This document shows positions 8,738 to 18,932 of a stretch of 64,000 nucleotides of DNA, piece by piece; within the stretch, counting starts at the first letter, position 1, and each line of letters begins with the position of its first letter. The stretch comes from Synechocystis sp. LKSZ1. Lineage in GTDB: Bacteria; Cyanobacteriota; Cyanobacteriia; Cyanobacteriales; Microcystaceae. The notes beneath the pieces were generated by a model, which ran no database searches, was not told the DNA's origin, and saw only the letters and a list, made by a program, of their open reading frames with translations. A program made the translations under genes and the position numbers. The stretch spans positions 310,001-374,000 of the forward strand of contig NZ_AP031572.1 of NCBI RefSeq assembly GCF_040436315.1. Direction: 5' to 3'.

Positions 8738-10129
8738 CTAGGGGGCCAGGGCCGCCTCCAGTTCAGCCAAAGATACGGGTTTTTGTTGGTTGCCGCCAAT
8801 TTCACTCACAATCAAATATCCCTCAATACGACCCTGATTGGACTGGGCCAGGGCCTGCAGAATTTGGGGCATATCCGCCCGTTGCAGGGTGCCATCCGGG
8901 TTATAGAGTTCCAGGGCCGAGACGCAACCAATGGCCGGATTCCAGCCGTAACTATCCGGAAAGCGACGATTATTGGCAAAAAAGTCGGGAAGCTCGCCAC
9001 TACCATGGATACGAATTAGCGACCGGCCCAGACGACCAGCCCAGTAGCTCTGCTGGATGGGAAAATAGTCCCGCCAACTTGAGGGTAGGAGGGTTTGATA
9101 CTCCGTGAGGGTTTTCGGAAAGGTTCCACCTTGGCCTGGCCGAAAGGCCTGAACCCCAGACTCTAGGGGTAAAAAGACTTTAACCAAGGGAAATTGGCCA
9201 TAGGCCCCGAAATAGGCTGGTTCAGAACGCGGCATCAGGCCCTCCATACGATAAATGCCCTGGGGAGTAGCGCCGCGAATAAAGTTCCAGCGCAGGCCAT
9301 GCAGAGAGCGAGTCAGCAGGGGAACCGACCAGAGGGGCCGCCCCGGTTGGGAATTATCCCGTACCCATTGGCCCTGGGCATCCTTGAGAATGGCACGACA
9401 AAGAACACTGCGATCTCGACGGCAAAATAGATATAGATGGGTCTGACCCGGTGCAATTTGCCAATTCAATAAATCCGCCAAGGGGGGTTCCGCTGGCGGC
9501 TGGAGTTGGGCCGTAATGTCTTGCAGGGCCACTGCTAGGGCTACATTCTCTTGGCCTTGGAATCGGGCCTGCAGGGCCTGTTGTTTGGCTTGGGCTAGGT
9601 CAGGGTCTAAACCGCCTTGAACGAGGGCCGATAGGGCCATGACCGACCATTCAGCCGTGGGACTCGTATCCACAACCCGTAAAAATCGTTGGCCGAGGGG
9701 AGTATTGGGAGAGGGATTCGCTAGGAATAATTGTGTTGCTACCTGAAGGGCCGTTTGCACGGTTCGCGCTTGGGAGGGGGAGAGGTCTGATCGCTCCGTC
9801 AGGGCCAAGATCTGGTCTAGAGCCGTCACTACGTAAGTGTCTTGGGGTTCCAGCAAGGCCGTGGCCCAGAGGGTTTTGCGCCAATGGCCCTCCTCGGCTT
9901 CGGTGACGGGATGACGGGTGAGGTCAAAGGCCTGGGGATAGATCAGGTCGGCTTGTTTTTGGCGGTGTTGACGCTGGGCTTCCGGTTTGGCCCTGGGTTG
10001 CATCTGAACCGCGAGGTCGGCGGGGTTTAATCGAAAAGCTGGCCCTGAGGTCTGGGCCGCTGAGGGAGGCACCACGAAGACCAACAGACCCAGAGGGAAG
10101 AGATTACGAAGAAGAGTCAGTGCTGACAT
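8738..10129 (-). CDS. Exported protein with an L,D-transpeptidase-like C-terminus
   Basis: A 463-residue protein. Residues 1-26 form a signal peptide (MSALTLLRNLFPLGLLVFVV...SAAQ), which is why ATG 10129 is preferred to the distal start at 10228. The middle is helical and Gln/Ala-rich. Near the C-terminus an IRIHGSG segment (His about 375) is followed by GCVSALELYN (Cys about 402). This resembles the H...S/T-HGC-x-N pattern of YkuD L,D-transpeptidases, which cross-link peptidoglycan through a catalytic cysteine. The match is by pattern only and the usual H/S before GC is replaced by Ile. A cell-envelope role in the periplasm is plausible. Confidence 0.6.
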   Translation of the reverse strand: MSALTLLRNLFPLGLLVFVVPPSAAQTSGPAFRLNPADLAVQMQPRAKPEAQRQHRQKQADLIYPQAFDLTRHPVTEAEEGHWRKTLWATALLEPQDTYVVTALDQILALTERSDLSPSQARTVQTALQVATQLFLANPSPNTPLGQRFLRVVDTSPTAEWSVMALSALVQGGLDPDLAQAKQQALQARFQGQENVALAVALQDITAQLQPPAEPPLADLLNWQIAPGQTHLYLFCRRDRSVLCRAILKDAQGQWVRDNSQPGRPLWSVPLLTRSLHGLRWNFIRGATPQGIYRMEGLMPRSEPAYFGAYGQFPLVKVFLPLESGVQAFRPGQGGTFPKTLTEYQTLLPSSWRDYFPIQQSYWAGRLGRSLIRIHGSGELPDFFANNRRFPDSYGWNPAIGCVSALELYNPDGTLQRADMPQILQALAQSNQGRIEGYLIVSEIGGNQQKPVSLAELEAALAP

Positions 10130-10280
10130 AACGTATGAAGCAACCATCAGCCGATCCTGCCTGCAAAAATTAAGACCTGTCAAGGGCAAGTGGGCTAGTT
10201 TGACGCACCGTCTTTTGACCCAAGGCAAAGTCTACGCCTAGGATGAAAGTCTGCTGAAAGCCTAGAGTACAAGCCTAATT

Positions 10281-10631
10281 ATGGAAACGCCCTTAACTTC
10301 TGCCATCGAGAATTCCCCTGAATCTACTGCACCCACTACCAAAAAATGGTATCAGGCCAAGCTCTTTTCCGTTGGTATCACCCCTACCGGTTATATTGCT
10401 GTTGGCGTTGCTCCCATGGGAGTTCTGGCCATTGGTATTGTGCCGATGGGAGTGATTTCCATTGGTACGGTGGCCATGGGAACGATTGCCGCGGGTTTTG
10501 TTTCCATGGGCCTTGTAACCTTTGGAGATGTCAGCATGTCCCTCTTCGGTGGCCATAAAGGAGCCAAACCCCATACCGCTCCCCCGGCCCAGACCGTTCC
10601 CCACGAGGCCCATCCGCACCATTCCCATTAA
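10281..10631 (+). CDS. Small protein with 10-residue Gly repeats and a His-rich tail
   Basis: A 116-residue protein of no family I can name. Residues 32-91 consist of about six units of ten residues (for example GVAPMGVLAI and GIVPMGVISI), each made of two five-residue steps that start with Gly in almost every case. The rest of each unit is hydrophobic, often with Met before the second Gly. The tail is rich in Pro and His (HEAHPHHSH). Such regular Gly-hydrophobic pentads could form a membrane-embedded glycine zipper or a short beta-solenoid; the His tail could bind metal. The gene is divergent from the exported protein on its left. Confidence 0.65.
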   Translation: METPLTSAIENSPESTAPTTKKWYQAKLFSVGITPTGYIAVGVAPMGVLAIGIVPMGVISIGTVAMGTIAAGFVSMGLVTFGDVSMSLFGGHKGAKPHTAPPAQTVPHEAHPHHSH

Positions 10632-10791
10632 GATCGTCCCCGATCAGGGACGGCTGTCCCGAATCCGAACGAGGGAAAAAGCTATTTTTCCAGCGATTGA
10701 AGCCCTGGGGAGTATGGCAAAATAGGACTCTAGACTATGCCTGAGAGTTACTGTTATTTATACCCCTCCCCTAGCTCGTTTAATTGAGCAA

Positions 10792-11349
10792 TTGCAACGT
10801 CTTCCCAGCATCGGGCCAAAAACGGCCCAACGACTGGCCCTACATATCCTCAAACGGCCTGAGGCAGAAGTTCAGTTATTAGCCCAGGCTCTGATTGAAG
10901 CGAAGCAAAAAGTTGGCCTCTGCCAGACCTGTTTTCATCTTTCCGCCGAGTCGATGTGTGAAATTTGCCGCAATCCCCATCGCCAGAGTGATACCCTCTG
11001 TGTCGTAGCCGATTCGCGGGATGTGATCGCGCTAGAAAAAACGCGGGAGTATGGCGGCAAGTACCATGTTCTGGGAGGCGTGATTTCTCCCCTAGATGGC
11101 ATTGGCCCAGAACAGTTGACAGTTCAGGCGTTGGTTCAGCGAGTGAATCAAGGCACGATTAAAGAAGTGATCCTGGCCCTGAGTCCTAGCGTGGAAGGGG
11201 AAACCACCACCCTCTACGTCGGCAAACTGCTCCAACCCTTTACCAAAGTGACTCGCATTGCCTTTGGTTTACCCGTAGGGGGCGATCTGGAATACGCCGA
11301 TGAAGTAACCCTAGCCAGGGCCTTGGAAGGACGACGGGAATTGGGTTAA
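10792..11349 (+). CDS. recR: Recombination mediator protein RecR
   Basis: RecR works with RecF and RecO to load RecA on gapped DNA. The sequence shows the helix-hairpin-helix ([17 protein letters not shown]), the four-Cys zinc motif (CQTC...CEIC) and a Toprim domain. The family N-terminus ([17 protein letters not shown]) is encoded from about 10753, yet no ATG, GTG or TTG precedes it in frame: after the in-frame stop just upstream the first standard start is TTG 10792, inside the conserved region. An ATG at 10737 lies in another frame. Either a rare start such as CTG 10741 or ATT is used, or there is a one-base indel here. The stop is 4 bp before the next gene. Confidence 0.9.
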   Translation: MQRLPSIGPKTAQRLALHILKRPEAEVQLLAQALIEAKQKVGLCQTCFHLSAESMCEICRNPHRQSDTLCVVADSRDVIALEKTREYGGKYHVLGGVISPLDGIGPEQLTVQALVQRVNQGTIKEVILALSPSVEGETTTLYVGKLLQPFTKVTRIAFGLPVGGDLEYADEVTLARALEGRRELG

Positions 11350-11353
11350 AGGC

Positions 11354-12478
11354 TTGGTCGAGGTCGTTGTTACGGGCATTGGTTTGCGGTCTTGCTTGGG
11401 TTCCTTGACCCAAACATGGCAAAAAGTATGCCAGGGAGAAACCGGCCTCCGGTTTCAGCAACCCTTCCCAGATTTCCCCCCCCTTCCCCTAGGCCTGATC
11501 ACCGCCACACCGAGTTCTCTCTCAGATTTAGTACCAATCTTGGTTGAGGAGGCTTTGGCCGATGCCCAATTAACGGCCCTTCTCACAGATTGTGCGGTTG
11601 TTGTGGGTTCTAGCCGGGCTAATCAGGGCCAGTGGGAAAAATTAGCCTCTGCACCATCCCCGGCCCTAGCGCATTGGTTAGATTTTTTACCCCAGCAAGC
11701 GGCTGTGCTGGCCAGCCAGGCCATTGGTGGGGCCAGTTTAAGTATGGCCCCCATGACCGCCTGTGCCACGGGCCTCTGGTGTATTGCTCAGGCCTGTGAT
11801 CTAATTCGCCAACAGCGCTGTCAATGGGCCCTGGCCGGTGCAATTGAGGCCCCGATTACCCCCTTAACCCTGGCGGGTTTTCAACAGATGGGGGCCTTGT
11901 CCAAAACGGGTTGTTATCCCTTTGAGCAACGACGAGAAGGCCTGGCCCTAGGGGAAGGTGGAGCCATCCTAGTTTTAGAGTCTCTGACTTCCGCCCAAGC
12001 ACGGGGGGCCAAAATCTACGGCAAGGTTGGTCACTGGGGCATGACCTGTGATGCGAGTCATGTGAGTACACCAGCGGTGGATAATCAGAGTGCGCGTTTG
12101 GCCATTCAAAAATGCCTAGAGCGGAGTAGTTTAAGACCTGACGCCATCCAATTCATCCATGCCCATGGTACCGGTACTCGTCTTAATGACCAACGGGAGG
12201 CCCAGTTAATCCAGCAACTGTTTCCGCCATCGGTGGCAGTCTGTTCCACCAAAGGGGCCACGGGCCATACCCTCGGTGCGTCGGGGGCCATCGGAGCCGT
12301 GGTTTGCCTGCTGGCCCTAGCTCAACAATGCTTACCGCCCCAAGTTGGTTTACAAAATCCAGAATTTGACCTCAATTTTGTGGCCCAGGCCCGGCCGGAA
12401 AATTTAACGAATGTTCTCTGTTTGGGTTTTGGTTTTGGCGGCCAGAATGTGGCCCTGAGTTTTCAACGGCAACTATGA
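11354..12478 (+). CDS. Beta-ketoacyl-ACP synthase (KAS I/II-like)
   Basis: A thiolase-fold condensing enzyme for fatty-acid-type chain elongation with malonyl-ACP. The Cys-His-His triad is visible: Cys about 137 in TACATG, His about 271 in HAHGTGT and His about 305 in KGATGHTLGASG. At 374 residues it is shorter than housekeeping FabF (about 415), and the N-terminal part is divergent, so it may be a second, specialised synthase rather than fabF itself. It starts with TTG 4 bp after recR, which suggests translational coupling. Confidence 0.8.
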   Translation: MVEVVVTGIGLRSCLGSLTQTWQKVCQGETGLRFQQPFPDFPPLPLGLITATPSSLSDLVPILVEEALADAQLTALLTDCAVVVGSSRANQGQWEKLASAPSPALAHWLDFLPQQAAVLASQAIGGASLSMAPMTACATGLWCIAQACDLIRQQRCQWALAGAIEAPITPLTLAGFQQMGALSKTGCYPFEQRREGLALGEGGAILVLESLTSAQARGAKIYGKVGHWGMTCDASHVSTPAVDNQSARLAIQKCLERSSLRPDAIQFIHAHGTGTRLNDQREAQLIQQLFPPSVAVCSTKGATGHTLGASGAIGAVVCLLALAQQCLPPQVGLQNPEFDLNFVAQARPENLTNVLCLGFGFGGQNVALSFQRQL

Positions 12479-12490
12479 TCGGGATTAGTT

Positions 12491-13969
12491 GTGCTCTTGA
12501 GTTTTAGGCCGGTGAGTCTATCCTCCCTCAATCCCCAGATTGCGCCCCTCCTTGAAAAAATTTGGGGCTACCGTAGCCTCCGCTTTCCCCAAGGGGAGGT
12601 AATTGATTGCCTACTCAAGGGCCAGGATGCCCTAGTCGTGATTCCTACGGGGGGCGGTAAATCCCTCTGTTTTCAGTTGCCGGCCCTGACCCAAACCGGC
12701 CTGACTTTGGTGGTATCACCCCTGATCGCCCTGATGGAAAATCAGGTGCAGGAATTACAGGCCCATGGCCTGCCTGCGGCCTGTTTGCACAATGAGCTAC
12801 CCCGTAACCAGCGTCGTCAGACCCTCCAGCGCTTACAACAGGGCCAATTGCGCCTCCTGTATCTTTCTCCTGAAACCCTCCTCAGTCCGCCCCTGTGGGA
12901 GCTACTCTGTCAGCCCCGCCTGCAACTCCAGGGCCTGATGTTGGATGAGGCCCATTGCCTGGTTCAGTGGGGAGATTCCTTTCGTCCGGCCTACCGGCGT
13001 CTAGGTTGTTTGCGCCAGGCCCTCCAGGCCTATAATCCCTCAGCGAAGACCATGGCCATTGCAGCCTTTACGGCCACCGCCGACCCAGCGACTCAAGCCG
13101 CCATCGTGACTGGCCTGCAATTGCGCAATCCCCAGCATTTTTGCCTCGACCCCTACCGTCCCCATCTGAGCCTCAAGGTGCAGATCGTTTGGACACCCCG
13201 CTGTCGTCGAGAGCAAGTGGCCCAGTTTTTGAAACAACAGCAAGGAAGTGGGGGCCTCGTCTATGTCCGTACCCGTCGGGATGCCATGGCCCTGGCCGAT
13301 CAGTTGAATACTCAAGGCCATCGTACTGCGGCCTACCATGGGGGCCTGGGGGCCAGCCAGCGACGACAGTTGGAAGCCCAGTGGTTAACCGGAGATTGCC
13401 CCTTTGTCGTTTGTACGAATGCGTTTGGTCTGGGCGTAAACAAAAAAAATTTGCGTTGGATTCTGCATTACCATCCGCCTCTGCTTTTGGCTGAATATCT
13501 CCAGGAAATTGGCCGGGCCGGACGGGACTTAAAGCCCGCCACCTGCTTAACCCTGGTCAGTGAACCAACGGGCTGGCTCGACAGTGGCGACCGTCAACGC
13601 CAAGCCTTTTTTCTGCAACAACAGGTTAAACTCCAACAGCAGGCCCAGGCCCTGCTCCCCAAAATTCCCCCGACAGGGGATTTACCCAGCCTCAAGGCCC
13701 AGTTCCCGGAGGTCGAGCTCTCCCTGGCTCTCCTGCATCGCCAGAACCGCCTAGCATGGCTTGATCCCTTTCACTACCGTCTTTTGCCTAATCAAGGCAA
13801 TCCAGAGAATCTGAAGGCAAGCTTAGGCCGAGAATACCAACGGATGCAGCACTTTCTTTTAACACGAGACTGTCGTTGGCATTATCTACTCCAGGCCTTT
13901 TCCTCCAACCCCGACCCAACACTCCGCTGTGGCCATTGCGATAATTGTTTAAGAGCCGCTCACCGCTAG
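12491..13969 (+). CDS. recQ: ATP-dependent DNA helicase, RecQ family
   Basis: A 3'-5' superfamily 2 helicase for recombination and repair. Visible motifs are Walker A (PTGGGKS, about residues 53-59), DEAH (about 152-155), the SAT-like FTATAD motif and motif VI (QEIGRAGRD). The C-terminus holds a zinc-binding set ending in CGHCDNC. The protein has 492 residues and no HRDC domain, a short form of the family. It starts with GTG 12 bp after the ketoacyl synthase, so recR, the synthase and recQ probably form one operon. Confidence 0.9.
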   Translation: MLLSFRPVSLSSLNPQIAPLLEKIWGYRSLRFPQGEVIDCLLKGQDALVVIPTGGGKSLCFQLPALTQTGLTLVVSPLIALMENQVQELQAHGLPAACLHNELPRNQRRQTLQRLQQGQLRLLYLSPETLLSPPLWELLCQPRLQLQGLMLDEAHCLVQWGDSFRPAYRRLGCLRQALQAYNPSAKTMAIAAFTATADPATQAAIVTGLQLRNPQHFCLDPYRPHLSLKVQIVWTPRCRREQVAQFLKQQQGSGGLVYVRTRRDAMALADQLNTQGHRTAAYHGGLGASQRRQLEAQWLTGDCPFVVCTNAFGLGVNKKNLRWILHYHPPLLLAEYLQEIGRAGRDLKPATCLTLVSEPTGWLDSGDRQRQAFFLQQQVKLQQQAQALLPKIPPTGDLPSLKAQFPEVELSLALLHRQNRLAWLDPFHYRLLPNQGNPENLKASLGREYQRMQHFLLTRDCRWHYLLQAFSSNPDPTLRCGHCDNCLRAAHR

Positions 13970-14043
13970 GAAAATGAAGCGCCCCCTTCTACAATAGGTG
14001 AGCAATTCTTTGTCATCTTCCAGTCCGCTCATCGTCAACCCGA

Positions 14044-16731
14044 ATGCAACCAACCGATCCAAGTAAGTTTACTGAACAGGCCTGGGATGCCATCGTTAAA
14101 TCCCAGGAAGTCGCCCGTCGTTTCAAAAATACCAATCTAGAAGTTGAACACTTGGTGATTGCATTACTGGAGCAGGACAAAGGCCTGGCGGGTCGCATTT
14201 TCCAAAAAGCCAATCTCGATGCCCTGGCCCTCCAACAACAACTGGAAAATTTCACTTACCGCCAGCCGAAACAATCCTACGTTGAGCAACTTTATCTGGG
14301 CCGGAGTTTAGATCTGATGCTTGACCGCGCCGAAACGGCCCGCGAAAGCTGGGAGGATAAATTTATTTCCGTCGAACACCTGCTGGTGGGCTTTGCCGAA
14401 GATGACCGCATTGGTCGCACCAGTCTACGCAAGTTTAACCTTGATCCCCAGGATCTAGAGTTGGCGATCAAGGCCATTCGGGGAACGCAGAAAGTCACAG
14501 AACAAAACCAGGAAGAGCGCTACGAGGCCCTGGAAAAATATGGTCGGGATCTAACTGAACAGGCCCGTCAAGGCAAACTCGACCCCGTCATTGGTCGGGA
14601 TGAAGAAATCCGCCGCGTCATTCAAGTCCTGTCCCGCCGCTCCAAAAATAATCCCGTTTTAATTGGGGAACCGGGGGTCGGCAAAACCGCCATTGCCGAG
14701 GGCCTGGCCCAACGCATTATTAATGGAGATGTGCCGGAATCCTTGAAAAATCGGCAGTTAATCTCCTTGGATATGGGCAGTCTGATCGCCGGGGCCAAGT
14801 ACCGGGGAGAATTTGAGGAACGGTTACGCTCGGTGATGAAGGAAGTGACTCATTCCGACGGCCAAATTATTTTATTTATCGATGAAGTGCATACGGTGGT
14901 CGGGGCCGGGGGCCGGGAAGGTTCTGGTTCCATGGATGCTGGTAATTTACTCAAACCGATGCTAGCCCGAGGGGAATTGCGCTGTATCGGGGCCACGACC
15001 TTGGATGAATACCGCAAACATATCGAGAAAGATCCGGCCCTGGAGCGACGCTTCCAACAGGTTTACGTTAAACAGCCGAGTGTGGAGGATACCATTTCCA
15101 TCCTGCGGGGCCTGAAGGAAAAATACGAAGTCCACCACGGTGTTAAAATCACCGATTCGGCCCTGGTAGCCGCCGCCACACTCTCCCATCGCTACATCCA
15201 AGACCGCTTTTTACCCGATAAGGCTATTGATCTCGTCGATGAAGCCGCTGCCCGTTTAAAAATGGAAATCACCTCCAAGCCGGTGGAATTAGAAGTGATC
15301 GACCGTCGTTTAATGCAGTTACAAATGGAAAAATTGTCTCTGGAGGGAGAAGAAAAACGGCCCGGATTTATCGTAGTCGATAAGGCCTCCAAGGAACGCC
15401 TCGAAAAAATTCAGCAGGAAATCCTAGACCTGGAAAGTCAGCAACAGTCCCTTTCCGGTCAGTGGCTAGCGGAAAAACAAATGCTAGAGGAAATTAATGC
15501 CCTCAAAGAAGAAGAGGAACAAATTCGTCGCCAAGTGGAACAAGCCGAGCGGGATTATGATCTGAATAAAGCCGCCCAACTCAAATACGGCCGCCTGGAA
15601 GTACTTCAGCACGACATCGAAGAAAAAGAAAGCAAACTGTTAGAAATCCAGGCCTCGGAAAAAACCCTTTTACGGGAGCAAGTCACCGAAGCCGATATTG
15701 CCGAAATTGTGGCCGGCTGGACGGGCATTCCCATCAACCGCCTCTTGGAAACGGAACGCCAAAAACTCCTGCAATTGGAAAGTCATCTCCACCAAAAAGT
15801 AATTGGCCAAACAGAAGCTGTGGCCGCCGTGGCCGCTGCCATTCGTCGGGCCCGGGCCGGCATGAAAGACCCCAGTCGTCCCATTGGTTCTTTTCTGTTT
15901 ATGGGGCCAACGGGAGTCGGAAAAACCGAATTGGCCCGGGCCTTGGCTGGTTTTCTCTTCGACAGTGAAGAGGCCATGGTACGGATTGATATGTCCGAAT
16001 ATATGGAAAAACACGCCGTTTCTCGCTTGATTGGGGCGCCTCCTGGTTATGTGGGTTACGAAGAAGGGGGCCAACTGTCAGAGGCGGTGCGTCGTCGGCC
16101 CTATTCCGTTGTCTTGTTAGATGAAGTGGAAAAGGCCCATTTGGATGTTTTTAACATTCTTCTCCAGGTACTAGACGATGGCCGCATTACCGATTCCCAG
16201 GGCCGAGTGGTGGATTTCCGCAATACGATCATTGTCATGACCAGTAATATTGGCAGTGACCATATTTTAAATTTCTCGGCGGATGATCGGGATTACGACA
16301 AAATGCAAAAACAGGTTTTACAGGCCCTGCGTCAGCATTTTCGTCCCGAATTTTTAAACCGCATTGATGACCTAATTATTTTCCATACCCTGCAACGGGC
16401 TGAACTCCGACAAATCGTGCAATTGCAAATTAAACGCATTGAAAAACTGTTGGAGGAGCAGAAAATTAAACTGGTAATCTCAGATTCTGCTTTAGACTAT
16501 ATTGTGGCGGCCGGCTATGATCCGGTGTACGGAGCCCGGCCCTTGAAGCGAGCCATTCAGCGGGAATTAGAAAACCCTATGGCTACCAAAATCCTAGAAA
16601 ATACCTTTGGCCCTGAGGATACCATTTTGATTGATTGCGTCGGCAATCAGTTACTTTTTACTAAACAAGAAAAGGTGCAGGCGGTTGAGGATGATATTCC
16701 TCTCGTTGAAGTTGAGGTCATCGTGTCTTGA
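14044..16731 (+). CDS. clpB: ATP-dependent disaggregase ClpB
   Basis: A hexameric AAA+ chaperone that rescues aggregated proteins together with DnaK. Order: N-terminal repeat domain (about 1-150), AAA1 with Walker A GEPGVGKT (about 208), the long charged coiled-coil middle domain (about 410-530) that distinguishes ClpB from ClpC/ClpA, and AAA2 with Walker A GPTGVGKT (about 621). The C-terminus is acidic and has no ClpP-binding tripeptide that I can recognise. It is 895 residues, slightly longer than usual. Cyanobacteria often have two clpB genes, so this may be the heat-induced or the constitutive one. Confidence 0.95.
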   Translation: MQPTDPSKFTEQAWDAIVKSQEVARRFKNTNLEVEHLVIALLEQDKGLAGRIFQKANLDALALQQQLENFTYRQPKQSYVEQLYLGRSLDLMLDRAETARESWEDKFISVEHLLVGFAEDDRIGRTSLRKFNLDPQDLELAIKAIRGTQKVTEQNQEERYEALEKYGRDLTEQARQGKLDPVIGRDEEIRRVIQVLSRRSKNNPVLIGEPGVGKTAIAEGLAQRIINGDVPESLKNRQLISLDMGSLIAGAKYRGEFEERLRSVMKEVTHSDGQIILFIDEVHTVVGAGGREGSGSMDAGNLLKPMLARGELRCIGATTLDEYRKHIEKDPALERRFQQVYVKQPSVEDTISILRGLKEKYEVHHGVKITDSALVAAATLSHRYIQDRFLPDKAIDLVDEAAARLKMEITSKPVELEVIDRRLMQLQMEKLSLEGEEKRPGFIVVDKASKERLEKIQQEILDLESQQQSLSGQWLAEKQMLEEINALKEEEEQIRRQVEQAERDYDLNKAAQLKYGRLEVLQHDIEEKESKLLEIQASEKTLLREQVTEADIAEIVAGWTGIPINRLLETERQKLLQLESHLHQKVIGQTEAVAAVAAAIRRARAGMKDPSRPIGSFLFMGPTGVGKTELARALAGFLFDSEEAMVRIDMSEYMEKHAVSRLIGAPPGYVGYEEGGQLSEAVRRRPYSVVLLDEVEKAHLDVFNILLQVLDDGRITDSQGRVVDFRNTIIVMTSNIGSDHILNFSADDRDYDKMQKQVLQALRQHFRPEFLNRIDDLIIFHTLQRAELRQIVQLQIKRIEKLLEEQKIKLVISDSALDYIVAAGYDPVYGARPLKRAIQRELENPMATKILENTFGPEDTILIDCVGNQLLFTKQEKVQAVEDDIPLVEVEVIVS

Positions 16732-17049
16732 AAATCAGATGTAATTCGTACTAGGTTGACAGGGACTACATTAGAAAAGTGAAAGTCAAAGCGGTTATCA
16801 AGACGCTAGAGACAGAGGGCCAGTATTGATTCTGCTTGACGATACAACAAACTCTACCTGTCTAAGGAGAGGTACCGAAGGCGGGGAGTCCATCGATTGC
16901 CTTAATTGGGAGTCTTGGCATAGGGAATAGTGCTTATAATTCAAAAGTATTAAAAAAGAGGACATGACCCGAGCCACCAATCTTGAGAAATCAGGAATCC
17001 TGACCCTCAGTTTAAGCGTCGTGTAAACTGAAAAGAAAATGTTGACATC
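16732..17049. other. Intergenic region before the pil operon
   Basis: No gene, RNA or terminator hairpin is evident in these 318 bp. The last ~150 bp presumably carry the promoter of the pilG-H-I-J genes. Confidence 0.3.
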
Positions 17050-18270
17050 ATGATGCAGGGAACCCTTAGTGAAATCGATCTTGGCAGTATCCTGCAATTA
17101 ATTGAACTAGGACAACGCACCGGAGAACTGCTCATTGAACCCTGGGGTACTGGTACTGGCCGTTCAGAATCGGCCATCACCTCGAGAGAACGGGTTTGCT
17201 GGTTTCTGTTTTTTGTCAATGGCCGCCTTGTCTATGCCGCCGATAAGACCTACGGTCAACTCCAACGACTACGAGAATATCTGCGTCGCTATCAACTATC
17301 GGAGCAGGTTCAGGTATTGGCTGACGCCAGCCTCGCCAGTACTAACGCACCAGAGTATGCGACCCTCTGGTCTCTACTGGCCAAAAATATTCTGACCCCG
17401 CTCCAGGCCCGTCACATTATCCAGGGCATGGTGCAGGAAACCCTTTTTGACCTCCTCAATCTGCGCCAGGGCCGGTTTACCTTTGTGACGGGAACGGCCC
17501 TAGACCCCCCCCTGACGGCCTTTGCCATTTCTCCCCTGATGGGGCAAATGATGACTCAAATGCAGCAATGGAAGCAGTGCCATCCCCACATTCAATGCCC
17601 AGACCAAGTGATTTCTGCGGTGGATGAAGCCTTGCTGTTGGAAATGCTTCCCGAGAAATTAGCCCGACCCCTCATTTTTTGGGCCAATCATCATACCTCT
17701 CTCCGTCAGCTAGCCCGGTATCTGCACCGTAATTTACCGGCGGTGGCCCGGAGTCTCTACCCCTACATTGAGAAGGGCATCGTACACTTGGCTGCCCCTA
17801 GTGGCCAAGGGCTAGGAACGGCTTCCCCCCTGCCTCGGGACACAAAACTACAAAACTATCATATTATTTGTATTGATGACGATGCGACGGTGGGTCGCCA
17901 GGTAGAACAATTTCTCCAGCATGGGGCAATCCAGGTCACTGTACTGACAGACCCCCGCCAGGCCCTGGTGTCTCTCTTGGAAACCCGCCCTGACCTCATT
18001 CTCTGCGACATTACCATGCCCGTGTTGGATGGCTATGAACTCTGTGCGATGCTCCGACAGACCCGTCAGTTTCAGACAATTCCTATTATTATGCTGACGG
18101 GAAAAGATGCGTTCCTCGACCGAGTCTTAGCGAGGATGGTGGGAGCCACTGACTATCTCACCAAACCTTTTGGTAAACATGAACTACATTCTCTACTAGA
18201 AACCCACCTCCGTATCCTCTGGGATGACCTGCCCGCGGTCTCAGTCCCAACGGAAGCAAGGATCTCTTAA
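17050..18270 (+). CDS. pilG: PatA-type response regulator PilG
   Basis: A 406-residue protein with an N-terminal DUF4388/PatA-type domain (about 1-230: GTLSEIDLGSILQLIELGQRTGEL...) and a C-terminal receiver domain (about 270-390) with the acidic pair in IDDD, the phospho-acceptor Asp about 320 in LCDITMP and the conserved Lys in TKPF. This architecture is typical of the first gene of cyanobacterial Pil/Tax clusters that steer type IV pilus motility. The next genes, a CheY-like regulator, CheW and a receptor, complete the set. Conserved order matches the Synechocystis slr1041-slr1044 cluster, as I recall it. Confidence 0.85.
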   Translation: MMQGTLSEIDLGSILQLIELGQRTGELLIEPWGTGTGRSESAITSRERVCWFLFFVNGRLVYAADKTYGQLQRLREYLRRYQLSEQVQVLADASLASTNAPEYATLWSLLAKNILTPLQARHIIQGMVQETLFDLLNLRQGRFTFVTGTALDPPLTAFAISPLMGQMMTQMQQWKQCHPHIQCPDQVISAVDEALLLEMLPEKLARPLIFWANHHTSLRQLARYLHRNLPAVARSLYPYIEKGIVHLAAPSGQGLGTASPLPRDTKLQNYHIICIDDDATVGRQVEQFLQHGAIQVTVLTDPRQALVSLLETRPDLILCDITMPVLDGYELCAMLRQTRQFQTIPIIMLTGKDAFLDRVLARMVGATDYLTKPFGKHELHSLLETHLRILWDDLPAVSVPTEARIS

Positions 18271-18395
18271 CAGTTTCTCCTCGCTCTGGCAGGCCAATTT
18301 GATACAATGACAGCTAGTTAAGTGTACATTTACAGTTAACCCTCTATGATCGTGTCAACTCTACATTTCCAACCGCTAGGCAGAAAGGAAAGATT

Positions 18396-18761
18396 ATGAG
18401 CGAAGTTTTGCTTGTTGAAGATAGCTCCAGTCAGCGAGAAATGATCTCTGGAATCCTGCGGGACAATGGTTGGAAGGTAACGGTTGCCTGCGATGGAGTC
18501 GAAGCCTTAGAGCATCTCCAAAAATTTAGCCCAGACTTAGTTGTATTAGATATTGTGATGCCCCGGATGAATGGCTACGAAGTCTGCCGGCGCATCAAGT
18601 CTGACCCTAAGACCAAAAATGTACCCGTCATTATGTGTTCCTCTAAGGGAGAAGAATTTGACCGCTATTGGGGAATGCGCCAGGGGGCCGATGCTTATAT
18701 TGCCAAACCGTTTCAACCCGTTGAATTGGTGGGAACGATTAAACAACTGCTACGGGGATAG
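18396..18761 (+). CDS. pilH: CheY-like response regulator PilH
   Basis: A single-domain receiver of 121 residues. The acidic pair is VEDS near residue 8, the phosphorylated Asp lies in VVLDIVMPRMNG (about residue 51) and the signalling Lys is in AKPF (about 108). No output domain is present. Together with PilG it should receive phosphate from a CheA-type kinase and act on the pilus motors. It is preceded by a clear AGAAAGGAAAG ribosome-binding region and lies 125 bp after pilG. Confidence 0.85.
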   Translation: MSEVLLVEDSSSQREMISGILRDNGWKVTVACDGVEALEHLQKFSPDLVVLDIVMPRMNGYEVCRRIKSDPKTKNVPVIMCSSKGEEFDRYWGMRQGADAYIAKPFQPVELVGTIKQLLRG

Positions 18762-18932
18762 TCCAGATTAGCTAAGAGACAGACGTAACATTTACCGCTT
18801 CAGATTTGCCGCCAATCAGCTCTCCTCGAGTACAGGCCATCAACCAAGAGCAACGATGAAAGTACCTAAGCCGATTTAAAAACGCCTGCCGGGCTAAGCA
18901 TTGATGTTATTCAAAAACAAGGAACGTTAGCA

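Noticed and set aside
10293-10628. 111-residue minus-strand frame over the Gly-repeat gene
   Set aside because: Mirror of the plus-strand repeats, giving an artificial His/Gly/Asn-rich peptide.
11354-12478. Calling the ketoacyl synthase the housekeeping fabF
   Set aside because: It is about 40 residues short and divergent at the N-terminus, and acpP is not adjacent.
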